DNA of 34,488 nucleotides from CAZPMT01 sp964587655 (GTDB lineage Bacteria > Hydrogenedentota > Hydrogenedentia > Hydrogenedentales > SLHB01), in the NCBI GenBank assembly GCA_964587655.1, contig CAZPMT010000052.1, forward strand, positions 1-34,488, given 5' to 3'. The position numbers and the translations under genes are program-made. The stretch's first letter is position 1. Each line of letters begins with the position of its first letter. Positions 1 to 7,679 of this stretch are shown piece after piece. The notes beneath the pieces are model-generated. The model was not told the DNA's origin, ran no database searches, and worked only from the letters and a program-made list of their open reading frames with translations.

Positions 1-3000
1 GCGGTCGGCGTTGAGGGCGGCGCGCCTGCACGCCGGCCGTGCCGCGTCAGATGAACGGGATGCGTCCCCGGCGTGGGCCCGTTCGTCTTGACGGCAATCT
101 TGACCGGGAGCCGCCGGCCTGCCAGCACGTCGTCGGCGGTCGCAAGATACAGTTTATCCACCGCGTATGGCAAGATGCTTAGCAGCAGGGCGTCTCCCGG
201 CGCAACTTTCGCCTCGAATTTCTTGCTTCGTCCCAGGGGCTTGCCCTCGCGCATATTGTAAGACCACCAATCGGCGCCCAAATCGATTGTCGCCTTCAAG
301 GGTCCGTGGGACGAATCCGGTTCGGCGAGCAGCGCAACGATGTCAGCCTCCCCGTACCGCAACGCCACGCACTCGCCGCGGAACGTGCGGCCCTGTTCGG
401 GCGTAACCTGCGTCACGCCCGCGATGCCGGCCACTTCCAGGAGCGCGGCGAACAGGCGCGTAAGCCCCGCCTCCATTTCCTCGTCCCGGCCTTCAGCATA
501 GGACGGAAGCGGATGATTGAGCATCGCCGTGAAATTCTTGTCAGCGCCTTGCAGACACCATACCGGCGGGCCTTGTGCAGCGCCGGCGGCGTGAGCCTTT
601 TCGCATTCGACCGCCGCATCAGGAGAGATCGCGGAAAGGGTTTCCGAGACTTGCGCTTCACCTTCTCCCAGGCGTATCGAGGCATCGCACGGCGCTCCAA
701 GCCGGGAGGCCTCCTTGTGGCGCACGCCGAACATATCGTCCAACGGAAATGCGCCGCGCCGGGCGCCATGCTCGTCGAATTCGCCCGGCGCAACATCCGC
801 AATCACGCGACCGCCTTTCGCATTGAACGCGCGAATGGCCGCGACCTCTTCGTCGCTCAACGCCCTGGCCATTGGCAGTATCACGAGCGCATACTCGAGG
901 AGCTTGCCTTGCTTCGCCTGCGCGTAGGAAACGAAATCGTATTGGAGCGCGAGGTGTTCCAGCAACTTGCCGAAGGCTGCCTCAGCTTGGCGCGAGTCGC
1001 AGCCCGCGGGATCGATTTGGTTGAGATAAAGACTCGCCTGGCTTCCGTAGATGGCGATGCCCGGCGGCCTTCGCGTCGCCGTCGCAAGGAGGGTCCCGAG
1101 TCCCGACTTCAGTTCCGATACCGCATTGACCACTTCGATAAATGAGGACGATGGGTGTCCGTCGGGCGTAAGGGCGACCGCCGCGTTCCCGGAATCCGCG
1201 CCCCCGAAAGGCGCCGTGCACCACACAGCCTGCATGCCTTGTAGGGCCGCGTACCACGGCAACCAGCGGCAACGTTCCTTCGCACCGGAGAGCGAATCCG
1301 AGTCAAGACAGAGCGCCGAGTAGGCATTCGCAGGCCGGTACGAGCGCGCCATCTCGACTTCGACGGGGCCAGCCTCGATCGCCAGCGCATCGACTTGCGA
1401 CGCGAGAAGCCACCAGTCGTATCCCAGGCACGCGTCGGATCCTCCGGCTGCGCGAAAACCCGCCCGTGCGTCGGCGTCCGTCGCACGAACCGCCATGCGG
1501 CCTTTCACGTGCGCCTCGCTGAACTCACCGTCGAGATACCGGCGAAAATCGAGCCATCGCGCATATCGGCCCGCCTTCGCGGCATCCTCACGAGTAGAAG
1601 GCTCCACCGTCTCCCACGCGCCGAACTGACTGCCCCACGCCCGATTGAGCGTATCCGGGAAACCGTATTGTTCCGTCATGCGTTGACGGAAGCCATCGAG
1701 ATAGCACGCCGCAAGATCCACGTCCTCGCCCGGCGCCGCCAAACGGTTGCCGTTTCCAAGCAGATAGACCGACGTGCCGACGGCCCAGAAGGTCGCCGTG
1801 TTCTCCTTGAGCTTCTTATCTTCGCCCTTGCGAAATGACGCATCCGTAATGCAGGGGAATTGCGCCTTGTTGCCGCTTGACGCTTCAGGGACGTAACGCG
1901 TCAACTCGGGAATCGAGCGCAAGTTCATCTCGGCGAGGTAGAATCGCCGCCCCGTGAGAGTATCCTCCCGTCCGTCGATGACGGCGGAATCCACCCCTAA
2001 CCCCGCGAGCGTTCGTGTGAGCGCGCGGACGTTGTACTCCTCGGAGGCGCTGCTTTCGATCGCAAAGCTGAATTCGCCGGGTCTCCGCGGCGCCCGTACG
2101 GGAAGATAGAGGTGGCTGTAGGCCGCGCGGTCGAGATCCCAACGAGTGAATTGTGGTCCCGGCGCGTCGGTCACGAACACCTCAGCCTTGACAAGGTTCG
2201 AGATCAGGTCCGCGAAGTTCAGCGTCGCGCGCACGGAACCTCCATCGGCGCTCACGGGCTCGCGCGCTTCGGCGACGAGACGTCCCAAGGCGTCCGTGGC
2301 CCTCGCGTAAACGCAACATGCGCGCGGGCGGTGGAAGTCCGGACGAACGGTCAATGAGACCGTGACCGTATCATTCGGCAGCAGATGTCCCTTCGACCAT
2401 GCGACGTCGGAGATCTCCGGCCAGCCCGTCACGGTAATGGGCTCCGTATGCCATTCAACGACCTTCTTCTTGTGCAGCAGCCAAAGGTCCAGGAAATACT
2501 TGCCGGGACCGATCGGGAGATCGACCATGTACCTCGCCGCGCCTTTGTCCAGCCTGGGCAGTCCCGTGTAGGTGCGGCTCAATCCCCGGTTCGGCTCGCG
2601 CACCTGCGCCCGGACGTCATACGCGCGGTCGGCGGGCTGGTTAAGACGGATCTGGTACGAATGGTAGAGCGGCTCGAGCATCGCGTCGCGCATCTCCTGG
2701 ATGTACTCGCGCGGCAGCCCAGGCGGGATCTCCGACTCCGCCGGCCCCGAAACATCCGCTGGAAGCACTTCCGCGATCCAATTGGACGGCGCGCGGCCGG
2801 CGGCCCATCGCGCCGCCCTGGCCACGAGTGAAAGATACGTATCGAAGTATTCCGGCCGCGCCTTCAGGGGATCGCTAAGGGCCGGCAGCAGAAAATGCGA
2901 ATACGGGCGCCCGCCCGCGTAATTCAACTCTACAACGCGCCCCACAGTTTGTCGTGGCCACAGTTTGTCGAACGGAGACAAACTGTTGACAAACTGTTGT

Positions 3001-3593
3001 TCGCATTTCGACGCCTTCACGAAACCAAGACTCGCGGGCCATTCCGGCGTCATCGATTCGCCGATCCCGCGCGTGATATCCTCCGCGCCTTCCGCAGGCG
3101 TTAACCCACTCAAGAACTCCTGAAACCGGGCCGGGACGTTCTCCCGGCAGTGTACAAGGAGTAGGCCTGAGCCCGCTTTGACCTTGGCGGCAATCGCGTC
3201 GAGAACGTCCTCGGGCAAGATGGATAGATCGACGTTTCCGAGCACCACGAGATCGCACGGTTCAGCCAAATATCTCCGCAGCCGGGCGGCGGCTTCCTCC
3301 GGAGAGGACCCGGGGAGGCGTCCCTTCGCGTCCCCGAGGTGGTGCGCATCCCATACAGGCGCTGTCTTGTACTTGAGATCCAATCGCAGCGCCAATTCGC
3401 CCGCGTCACGCAGCGTAAAACGCGGCGCGATGAACAGCGCGCGGATCGGACCGCCCTCCAGCGGCGCGCCCCATACGACAGTCGAAGGAGACCGCTCGAT
3501 AGCTATCTTGTCGAATGGACCATCCGCGTCCTTGCTCCAAGCGCGGGGCATTGAGAACATGCCAAGCGCGAGAAAGCACACGGCAGTTCGCAT
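1..3593 (-). CDS. Secreted glycoside-hydrolase-like protein, 3' end outside window
   Basis: An uninterrupted frame of 1197 codons runs from ATG at 3593 to the window edge with no stop, so the C-terminus is missing. Residues 1-20 (MRTAVCFLALGMFSMPRAWS) form a Sec signal peptide. Around residues 105-175 there is a glutamine-amidotransferase-like alpha/beta stretch (DLVVLGNVDLSILPED, then VKAGSGLLLVHC). Residues about 390-480 look like beta-sandwich. About 510-850 looks like a TIM-barrel-type hydrolase region. About 890-1060 resembles the beta-galactosidase trimerisation/GATase-like domain of GH42-type enzymes (AFNAKGGRVIADVAPGEFDE). The substrate is unknown, and I could not pin down a catalytic acid pair. 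A palindromic element lies in frame at about residues 199-217. No clear ribosome binding site was seen. Gene and secretion are confident; the enzymatic call is tentative. Confidence 0.75.
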   Translation of the reverse strand, partial: MRTAVCFLALGMFSMPRAWSKDADGPFDKIAIERSPSTVVWGAPLEGGPIRALFIAPRFTLRDAGELALRLDLKYKTAPVWDAHHLGDAKGRLPGSSPEEAAARLRRYLAEPCDLVVLGNVDLSILPEDVLDAIAAKVKAGSGLLLVHCRENVPARFQEFLSGLTPAEGAEDITRGIGESMTPEWPASLGFVKASKCEQQFVNSLSPFDKLWPRQTVGRVVELNYAGGRPYSHFLLPALSDPLKARPEYFDTYLSLVARAARWAAGRAPSNWIAEVLPADVSGPAESEIPPGLPREYIQEMRDAMLEPLYHSYQIRLNQPADRAYDVRAQVREPNRGLSRTYTGLPRLDKGAARYMVDLPIGPGKYFLDLWLLHKKKVVEWHTEPITVTGWPEISDVAWSKGHLLPNDTVTVSLTVRPDFHRPRACCVYARATDALGRLVAEAREPVSADGGSVRATLNFADLISNLVKAEVFVTDAPGPQFTRWDLDRAAYSHLYLPVRAPRRPGEFSFAIESSASEEYNVRALTRTLAGLGVDSAVIDGREDTLTGRRFYLAEMNLRSIPELTRYVPEASSGNKAQFPCITDASFRKGEDKKLKENTATFWAVGTSVYLLGNGNRLAAPGEDVDLAACYLDGFRQRMTEQYGFPDTLNRAWGSQFGAWETVEPSTREDAAKAGRYARWLDFRRYLDGEFSEAHVKGRMAVRATDADARAGFRAAGGSDACLGYDWWLLASQVDALAIEAGPVEVEMARSYRPANAYSALCLDSDSLSGAKERCRWLPWYAALQGMQAVWCTAPFGGADSGNAAVALTPDGHPSSSFIEVVNAVSELKSGLGTLLATATRRPPGIAIYGSQASLYLNQIDPAGCDSRQAEAAFGKLLEHLALQYDFVSYAQAKQGKLLEYALVILPMARALSDEEVAAIRAFNAKGGRVIADVAPGEFDEHGARRGAFPLDDMFGVRHKEASRLGAPCDASIRLGEGEAQVSETLSAISPDAAVECEKAHAAGAAQGPPVWCLQGADKNFTAMLNHPLPSYAEGRDEEMEAGLTRLFAALLEVAGIAGVTQVTPEQGRTFRGECVALRYGEADIVALLAEPDSSHGPLKATIDLGADWWSYNMREGKPLGRSKKFEAKVAPGDALLLSILPYAVDKLYLATADDVLAGRRLPVKIAVKTNGPTPGTHPVHLTRHGRRAGAPPSTPT
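2942..2998. repeat. Nested palindromic element inside a coding sequence
   Basis: Four decamer arms are present: ACAGTTTGTC at 2944-2953 and 2960-2969, and GACAAACTGT at 2977-2986 and 2988-2997. The inner pair sits inside the outer pair, as if one copy had inserted into another. On the minus strand it is read in frame (about 19 residues, including FVNSLSPFDKLW) within the glycosidase-like gene, without a stop. Confidence 0.85.
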
Positions 3594-4224
3594 TACTACG
3601 TGTTCGCTTATGAGATTCGTGATCGTGCTGCTCCAACAACGAGACCGCTTCTGAAGAACGCGCCGCAGTATGCCGCTTCCGCCGGAAGCGGCAGCGCCTC
3701 ACCCCTGACCGTCACTTTCGGCGAAAGCGACATACTGGAGGCAAGTCCGGCGCGATTCATATCCACGGCCATAAGAATAACAGAAACGGGCCTTCACGAG
3801 AAGGCCGCGCACCTCCAGCCAACATCCTCCAGTCTCTGTGATCTTGACATACCAAAGATTTCGGAGTATTCTCCCTATATTCCAATAGGCAAGGCTTGCG
3901 CTTCCTCTTGCGGATCAGTATTGTCGACGCATCCACGGGGGACGTGGCGGGCAATTTAATCGCAATCACGCTGCATAGGTGAATCGAAGCATCTCTGCGA
4001 GCCTCCGCGTTCTCAGCGCCTCTGCGTTGGAAGGGATTTCAACGCAGAGTCGCAGAGTACGCGAAGATACGCAGAGAAAGCGATCATGCAAGGTCCAGGC
4101 ATGGCCTACCTGAATTGCAGGATGCCCATGATCGCCATCAACAGGCCCGGGATTAGCGTCCCCGGTAACACGGCGGCGGTGGTTCTATGACAAGATCGCA
4201 AGAGATCGCGATGAGGAGATTATT
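3594..4224. other. Divergent intergenic region
   Basis: About 630 bases lie between the left-reading glycosidase-like gene and the right-reading accessory cluster, so promoters for both should be here. No well-matched -35/-10 pair stands out. It contains the degenerate inverted repeat at 3993-4076. Frames such as 3600-3959 (+) and 3757-3969 (-) are open but do not look protein-like, and I do not call them. Confidence 0.6.
3993..4076. repeat. Degenerate CGCAGAG inverted repeat
   Basis: Arms 3993-4029 and 4040-4076 are imperfect reverse complements (about 30 of 37 positions), each built of CTCTGCG-like heptamers. They could form a long hairpin in the divergent intergenic gap. Two similar structures built of CACAGAG/CAAAG-like words occur at 7344-7429 and 7510-7635. 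Confidence 0.7.
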
Positions 4225-4389
4225 ATGGCTACGATAAAGTCCGGCGACAGGTGCGCGGATTGCAGCCACTGCAAAGTATGGTCCACGGACCACAACAAGG
4301 CAAGCTGCAATCTCCATAATGACCAGGGATTCCATCCTGACCGGCCCGCTCCCAGCAAATGCGTCGGTCAGGTGACGCGCAGTTACTGA
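4225..4389 (+). CDS. Small Cys-rich protein, 54 residues
   Basis: ATG at 4225 follows a GAGGAG ribosome binding site at 4212-4217. The product has a Cys cluster near its N-terminus (RCADCSHCKVW), then single Cys at about residues 28 and 46. This spacing suits a small zinc- or iron-binding fold, but I do not recognise the family. It has no signal peptide. Its stop overlaps the ribosome binding site of the next gene (ATG at 4401), so the two are likely cotranscribed and translationally coupled. Base composition is less GC-rich than in the flanking housekeeping-type genes. Confidence 0.6.
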   Translation: MATIKSGDRCADCSHCKVWSTDHNKASCNLHNDQGFHPDRPAPSKCVGQVTRSY

Positions 4390-4400
4390 GGAGACGATCA

Positions 4401-4607
4401 ATGCCGAAAGATGTCTGGTCGACCGACGCCCTCGGGTTTCCAAACCAGTTCAAAGCCCGCATTCAGGATGATGGCAGTGTGTGGGAAGTGGACAATCTGG
4501 GCCTTCCCAAAAAGATGGTGGCCAGAATCTATGGCGACGGGACCATCTGGTCCGTGAATGCGCTTGGAATGCCCTCGCAGATGATGGGAAAGGTATACGA
4601 CAAATAG
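4401..4607 (+). CDS. 68-residue internal-repeat protein
   Basis: The start is ATG 4401 with GAGGAG at 4388-4393 just upstream. The protein is nearly all repeat: about three units of 22-24 residues, each with an Asp-Gly, a Trp and an LG-x-P turn (SVWEVDNLGLPKKMVARI, then TIWSVNALGMPSQMMGKV). The periodic pattern suggests stacked beta hairpins. No known function is recognised. A decayed copy of its C-terminus lies at 6238-6297 beyond the FGE-fold gene. It sits in a tight cluster between the Cys-rich protein and the FGE-fold protein. Confidence 0.65.
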   Translation: MPKDVWSTDALGFPNQFKARIQDDGSVWEVDNLGLPKKMVARIYGDGTIWSVNALGMPSQMMGKVYDK

Positions 4608-4671
4608 ACATGGCCTTGCACAAGTTCATTCGTTGCTGACATGCAGCGACAGTGCCTTGGAGAGACTATAT

Positions 4672-5979
4672 ATGCGGATGCAATTGAAGGAAGTAGAACC
4701 CATAAACGTTCCACCTGTTGACAATGATGAGGCCGCCGCGTTCATGCGTCATCTGACCGGAAACGAGACTCTTGACTTTTCCGGTTGCCAGCAGCCGCGT
4801 CTGATGATCATCTACTCATTGAAGTATGCTTGGCCGCATCATTCCTTCGCTCATGGTTGGCTACTCTCGATTGACTATGAGACGCTTGCGAGCTTATCTG
4901 GTTCCGATGAATATGGAACAATGGAGCCAATCATGAAGAGGTTTCTTGTCGGGACTATTGGTATTGAACTTGGTGGGACGCTGCCGTCGCCGACAGTATC
5001 GGCCAAACCAGTGAGTTTGGGTGTCGAGGAAGAGAGTCGGAAACGAGAGGAAGGAGAATCGAAGAGCAAGACATCAAAAGCCGAATACGATTCCGCGAAA
5101 CACGCATACGAAGACCTGCGGCGACAATGCAAGAAGGCGAAACCCGTTTGGGGAGGATTCCTGGCATCGATTCTAGGCCGTGGTTCCGACAATGCGCCCT
5201 ATGATGCCCTTGTGAGTCAGACGAAAGAGGCCGAGATCCGCGTACGTAACGCTGAGGCGCACATGAAGGAAGCACTGGGGCGGCTTCCCCCCATTACCCT
5301 TCCGGGCAACGTGACAATAGACTTTATCCGTGTTCCTTCGGGGTTTTTCCAGATGGGAAGTGCTTCCGGGTGGAAGGCTGAGCAACCGCAGCATCGGGTG
5401 ATGATTATGAAAGATTTCTGCCTGGGAAAGTACACGGTGACGCAAGCGCAATGGTGGGCGGTGATGGGGAGCGCGCCTAGCCATTTCAAGGGGGATAACT
5501 TGCCGGTTGAGCGGGTCTCTTGGGATGACTGCCAGGAGTTTATCCGTAAGTTGAATGCGTTGGGCCAGGGTGCCTTCCGGCTACCCTCGGAGGCGGAATG
5601 GGAATATGCCTGCCGGGCAGGGAGCACGGCGGCATACTGTTTCGGCGACAACGAGTCGCTGCTGGTGGACTACGCCTGGATCAAAAAGAATAGCGACGAT
5701 TGGATACACCCGGTGGGCGAGAAGAAGCCGAATGCCTGGGGACTTTACGACATGCATGGGAACGTATACGAGTGGTGCCAGGACTGGGATCACGACAATT
5801 ACAGTGGGGCTCCAACAGATGGCAGCGCCTGGGAATCCCCTCGCGCCAAGAACCGTGTGCAGCGTGGTGGTGCGTGGCAAAGCGACGATGCGGACGATTG
5901 CCGTGCCGCGAGTCGCTCCAGCTACGCGCCGGACGGCAGACTTAGCATCATTGGTGTGCGGTTGGCGCGGACCTTATGA
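4672..5979 (+). CDS. FGE-sulfatase/C-type-lectin-fold protein
   Basis: ATG 4672 is preferred because GGAGAG lies 7 bases upstream; an upstream in-frame TTG (4633) lacks this. The product is 435 residues. Residues 1-110 are an uncharacterised globular N-terminus. About 120-210 is charged and helical, probably coiled coil. From about 215 to the end is an FGE/SUMF1-type domain: VPSGFFQMGS, KYTVTQAQWWAVMG, NLPVERVSWDDCQEF, FRLPSEAEWEYACRAG, GLYDMHGNVYEW, RVQRGGAW, GVRLAR. The cysteine pair used by true formylglycine-generating enzymes near the C-terminus is not apparent, so a ligand-binding rather than catalytic role is likely. There is no signal peptide. The C-terminal 35 codons look like a DGR variable region, but no retroelement is in the window. 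Confidence 0.85.
   Translation: MRMQLKEVEPINVPPVDNDEAAAFMRHLTGNETLDFSGCQQPRLMIIYSLKYAWPHHSFAHGWLLSIDYETLASLSGSDEYGTMEPIMKRFLVGTIGIELGGTLPSPTVSAKPVSLGVEEESRKREEGESKSKTSKAEYDSAKHAYEDLRRQCKKAKPVWGGFLASILGRGSDNAPYDALVSQTKEAEIRVRNAEAHMKEALGRLPPITLPGNVTIDFIRVPSGFFQMGSASGWKAEQPQHRVMIMKDFCLGKYTVTQAQWWAVMGSAPSHFKGDNLPVERVSWDDCQEFIRKLNALGQGAFRLPSEAEWEYACRAGSTAAYCFGDNESLLVDYAWIKKNSDDWIHPVGEKKPNAWGLYDMHGNVYEWCQDWDHDNYSGAPTDGSAWESPRAKNRVQRGGAWQSDDADDCRAASRSSYAPDGRLSIIGVRLARTL
5861..5970 (+). other. Possible DGR variable-region-like 3' segment
   Basis: Between GGAW and GVRLAR about a dozen exposed-type positions use AGC, GAC, GAT, AGT, TCC, TAC, GGC, CTT or ATC. All end in C or T and all can be reached from AAC/AAT by changing adenines only. 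The fixed codons between them (GCG, CGT, CCG, TGG, GTG, CGG) contain no A. That is what adenine-specific mutagenesis of AAY codons would leave. No template repeat, Avd or reverse transcriptase was found nearby, so this is an inference. Confidence 0.4.
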
Positions 5980-6099
5980 TGCGTACCATTTTTCCCTTTA
6001 CGCTTTCGCCTTCCACCTATGTGCGGAAGACTCGTGCGCGTAACGCGTCCGGTTCAAGAATACTGCATGAGGAGGTAGTAAAAGACACGTCATTCTTAA

Positions 6100-6234
6100 A
6101 TGTCTACAATGCAAGCACGAGCAATCGTATGGGATCTACAAGCTAGTAGGAAGAACCCTCGTAAAGGTGCGCTGATTACTGATGAGGACGTGACGCGCGG
6201 TGGCAGCGAATTGGAGAAAGTGATGGTTTCCTGA
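6100..6234 (+). CDS. Possible 44-residue small protein
   Basis: A short open frame from ATG 6100 (or ATG 6109) ends in TGA at 6232-6234. It encodes a hydrophilic peptide (includes AIVWDLQASRKNPRKG and DVTRGGSELEKVM) of plausible protein-like composition. A GAGGAGG stretch at 6069-6075 is too far upstream to serve it well. It may be a real small gene, or the residue of a decayed gene in this disturbed stretch. Confidence 0.25.
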   Translation: MSTMQARAIVWDLQASRKNPRKGALITDEDVTRGGSELEKVMVS

Positions 6235-6237
6235 AAC

Positions 6238-6297
6238 GGTACCTGGGGATTCCCTGGGACCGTCCGCGCAGATGAAGGGAAAGATTCATGACAAGTG
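6238..6297 (+). pseudogene. Decayed copy of the 68-residue repeat protein
   Basis: The end of this stretch, read in frame as SAQMKGKIHDK followed by TGA, matches the C-terminus SQMMGKVYDK of the repeat protein at 4401-4607. Just upstream CTGGGGATTCCC matches its LGMP turn, but about 8 extra bases break the frame. No start or full repeat unit survives. This looks like a remnant of a second gene copy that once followed the FGE-fold gene. Confidence 0.5.
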
Positions 6298-6318
6298 ATA
6301 TATGGGGTTTTCTGCAAG

Positions 6319-6930
6319 ATGAGTGACTCGACACCACTAACCGCGCCCTGTCCTTTGTGCGGAAAGGCAATCGTCATTGGGAATGCCTATTGGCGATGCC
6401 CATGCTGCAACGCCGAAACGAACTCGTGGGATCCTTTGTCGGTCTGCGCTAATTGCGGCTTCGCGCCAGCCTATTTCGATTGTCCAGGATGCGCTCGCGG
6501 TTTCGACATCGGTTTGCTCTTCGGTAACGTGCATGCAAGCGACGGCTTCCGCATGGCACCAAAGCCCAAACCTCAAATACGCGGCGGAATCACCCACAAC
6601 CTTAAAGAACTTCCACTTTTTCAGGCTGGTTCGCTGGTAGAAGACAAGAGTTGGGGCATGGCGATTACGGCCATTGTGCCTCACCTTGAGAATCTTACCT
6701 TCTCGTTTCCGTGTCGGATTCGATCATACGAAATGCTGCGCGGGCGGTCATCTTCCGATGGCCGTCGTTGGCTGCACTTCTTTCTTTACGCGGATGCTGA
6801 GGCCAGCAACGATCAGAAAGTTGGCCTGTTGAGCGTGTGCGCATCACCCGCGCCTGAAGACGGAGGCTTTTCTGTGAGTATTGCCGTTCTTGAAGCACTG
6901 CCTCGCGCAAGCGAGTTTATATCGGGTTGA
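6319..6930 (+). CDS. Double zinc-ribbon protein of unknown function
   Basis: ATG 6319 gives 203 residues; an in-frame GTG at 6295 would add eight residues inside the decayed repeat copy and is less likely. Four Cys knuckles occupy residues 11-55 (CPLCGK, CPCCNAE, CANCGF, CPGC), making two zinc ribbons. The remaining 140 residues are an unrecognised globular domain rich in beta strands (WGMAITAIVPHLENLTFSF, RRWLHFFLYADAEA). No membrane segment or signal peptide. It closes the accessory cluster and may be cotranscribed with the FGE-fold gene, though 339 bases of disturbed sequence lie between them. Confidence 0.65.
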   Translation: MSDSTPLTAPCPLCGKAIVIGNAYWRCPCCNAETNSWDPLSVCANCGFAPAYFDCPGCARGFDIGLLFGNVHASDGFRMAPKPKPQIRGGITHNLKELPLFQAGSLVEDKSWGMAITAIVPHLENLTFSFPCRIRSYEMLRGRSSSDGRRWLHFFLYADAEASNDQKVGLLSVCASPAPEDGGFSVSIAVLEALPRASEFISG

Positions 6931-7343
6931 GTACAGCTTCGGCGGGAACGTGCGTAGAGACAGGTACAGCCAATGATTAATAGTTCGTTTAATATGATTT
7001 TATCCAACAATTGTCGACTAAACACCCCTCGTTTCGCAAAGTTGTACCCTTTCTGAAGCCCGTAACCCCGAAACCCGAGCCCCCAAACCCGAAACCCGAG
7101 GAGCGTTGTTTCCTCGGGCCAACGACCGGCCGCTGTTTGTCCCATTTGTCCCGTTTTGTCCCATCAAACGTTCCCTGCAACCCCTTGTTTCGCATGCCGT
7201 AAGCTCGCAGATCCAACACCCGAGCAGCGGAACGTCCTGGGCTAATATATAGAGGGGTTCGATGGCGGGCGGCGTGGCGCGCTGGATACCGCTTCTACTT
7301 TCACAGGGCGTCCGCCCATGCCAGTTCCCAGTCGCACCTTGCT

Positions 7344-7429
7344 GTTCCTCTGTGTCTCCGTGGCTCTGTGTGAGCGTCACTTGTGAGCGCCACTTGTTCT
7401 CACACGGAGACACGGAGACACAAAGGAAC
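7344..7429. repeat. Inverted repeat, GTCTCCGTG family
   Basis: Arms 7344-7374 and 7399-7429 are 31 bases each and reverse complementary except for about three positions. Each arm is built from degenerate GTGTCTCCGTG words, separated by a 24-base loop. Confidence 0.75.
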
Positions 7430-7509
7430 AACTGATAACAAGAGAAGGCAGGCTCTCGTGTATGGAAGACCGCAATCGCATTTTCGGACGTTGTTATTTT
7501 CTATCTATG

Positions 7510-7635
7510 CCTTCTTTGAGTTCTTTGCGATCTTTGTGGTCAATCCGATCTCCCATGGCTGGGGTCTGCCTTACGTCTTCAGTAATTGATACGCCGGTAT
7601 TTCAACCACAGAGAACGCAAAGAGCACAAAGAAAG
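7510..7635. repeat. Inverted repeat, CTTTGTGGT family
   Basis: Arms 7510-7540 and 7605-7635 are imperfect reverse complements (CTTTGCG and TTTGTGGT words shared), with a 64-base spacer. It is the same architecture as 3993-4076 and 7344-7429. Confidence 0.65.
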
Positions 7636-7679
7636 ACGGGATGTTCTGAGGTGTTTCCGGCCCGGCGTGAATCAAGGCG

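Larger units (their letters stand above)
6931..7679. other. Long intergenic region with low-complexity repeats
   Basis: No convincing gene. Around 7057-7098 a run of CCGAAACCCGAG-like words occurs; around 7134-7166 a run of TTTGTCCCATTTGTCCC-like words. Two inverted repeats follow (7344-7429 and 7510-7635). The zinc-ribbon gene and the kinase gene converge here, so both must terminate in this region; the inverted repeats could serve, but lack a clear T tract. Confidence 0.6.

Noticed and set aside
306..3654. Several plus-strand frames (306-1145, 1395-1838, 2385-2831) over the left part
   Set aside because: All are antisense to the long minus-strand glycosidase-like frame, which has a signal peptide and coherent domains.
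4100..4195. Hydrophobic minus-strand peptide GTLIPGLLMAIMGILQFR
   Set aside because: Only about 31 codons without ATG or ribosome binding site; it could be the end of a lost membrane protein, but the support is too thin.
4672..6930. DGR reverse transcriptase, Avd or template repeat near the FGE-fold gene
   Set aside because: Looked for on both strands; no YxDD-type reverse transcriptase and no AAC/AAT-rich copy of the variable segment in the window.
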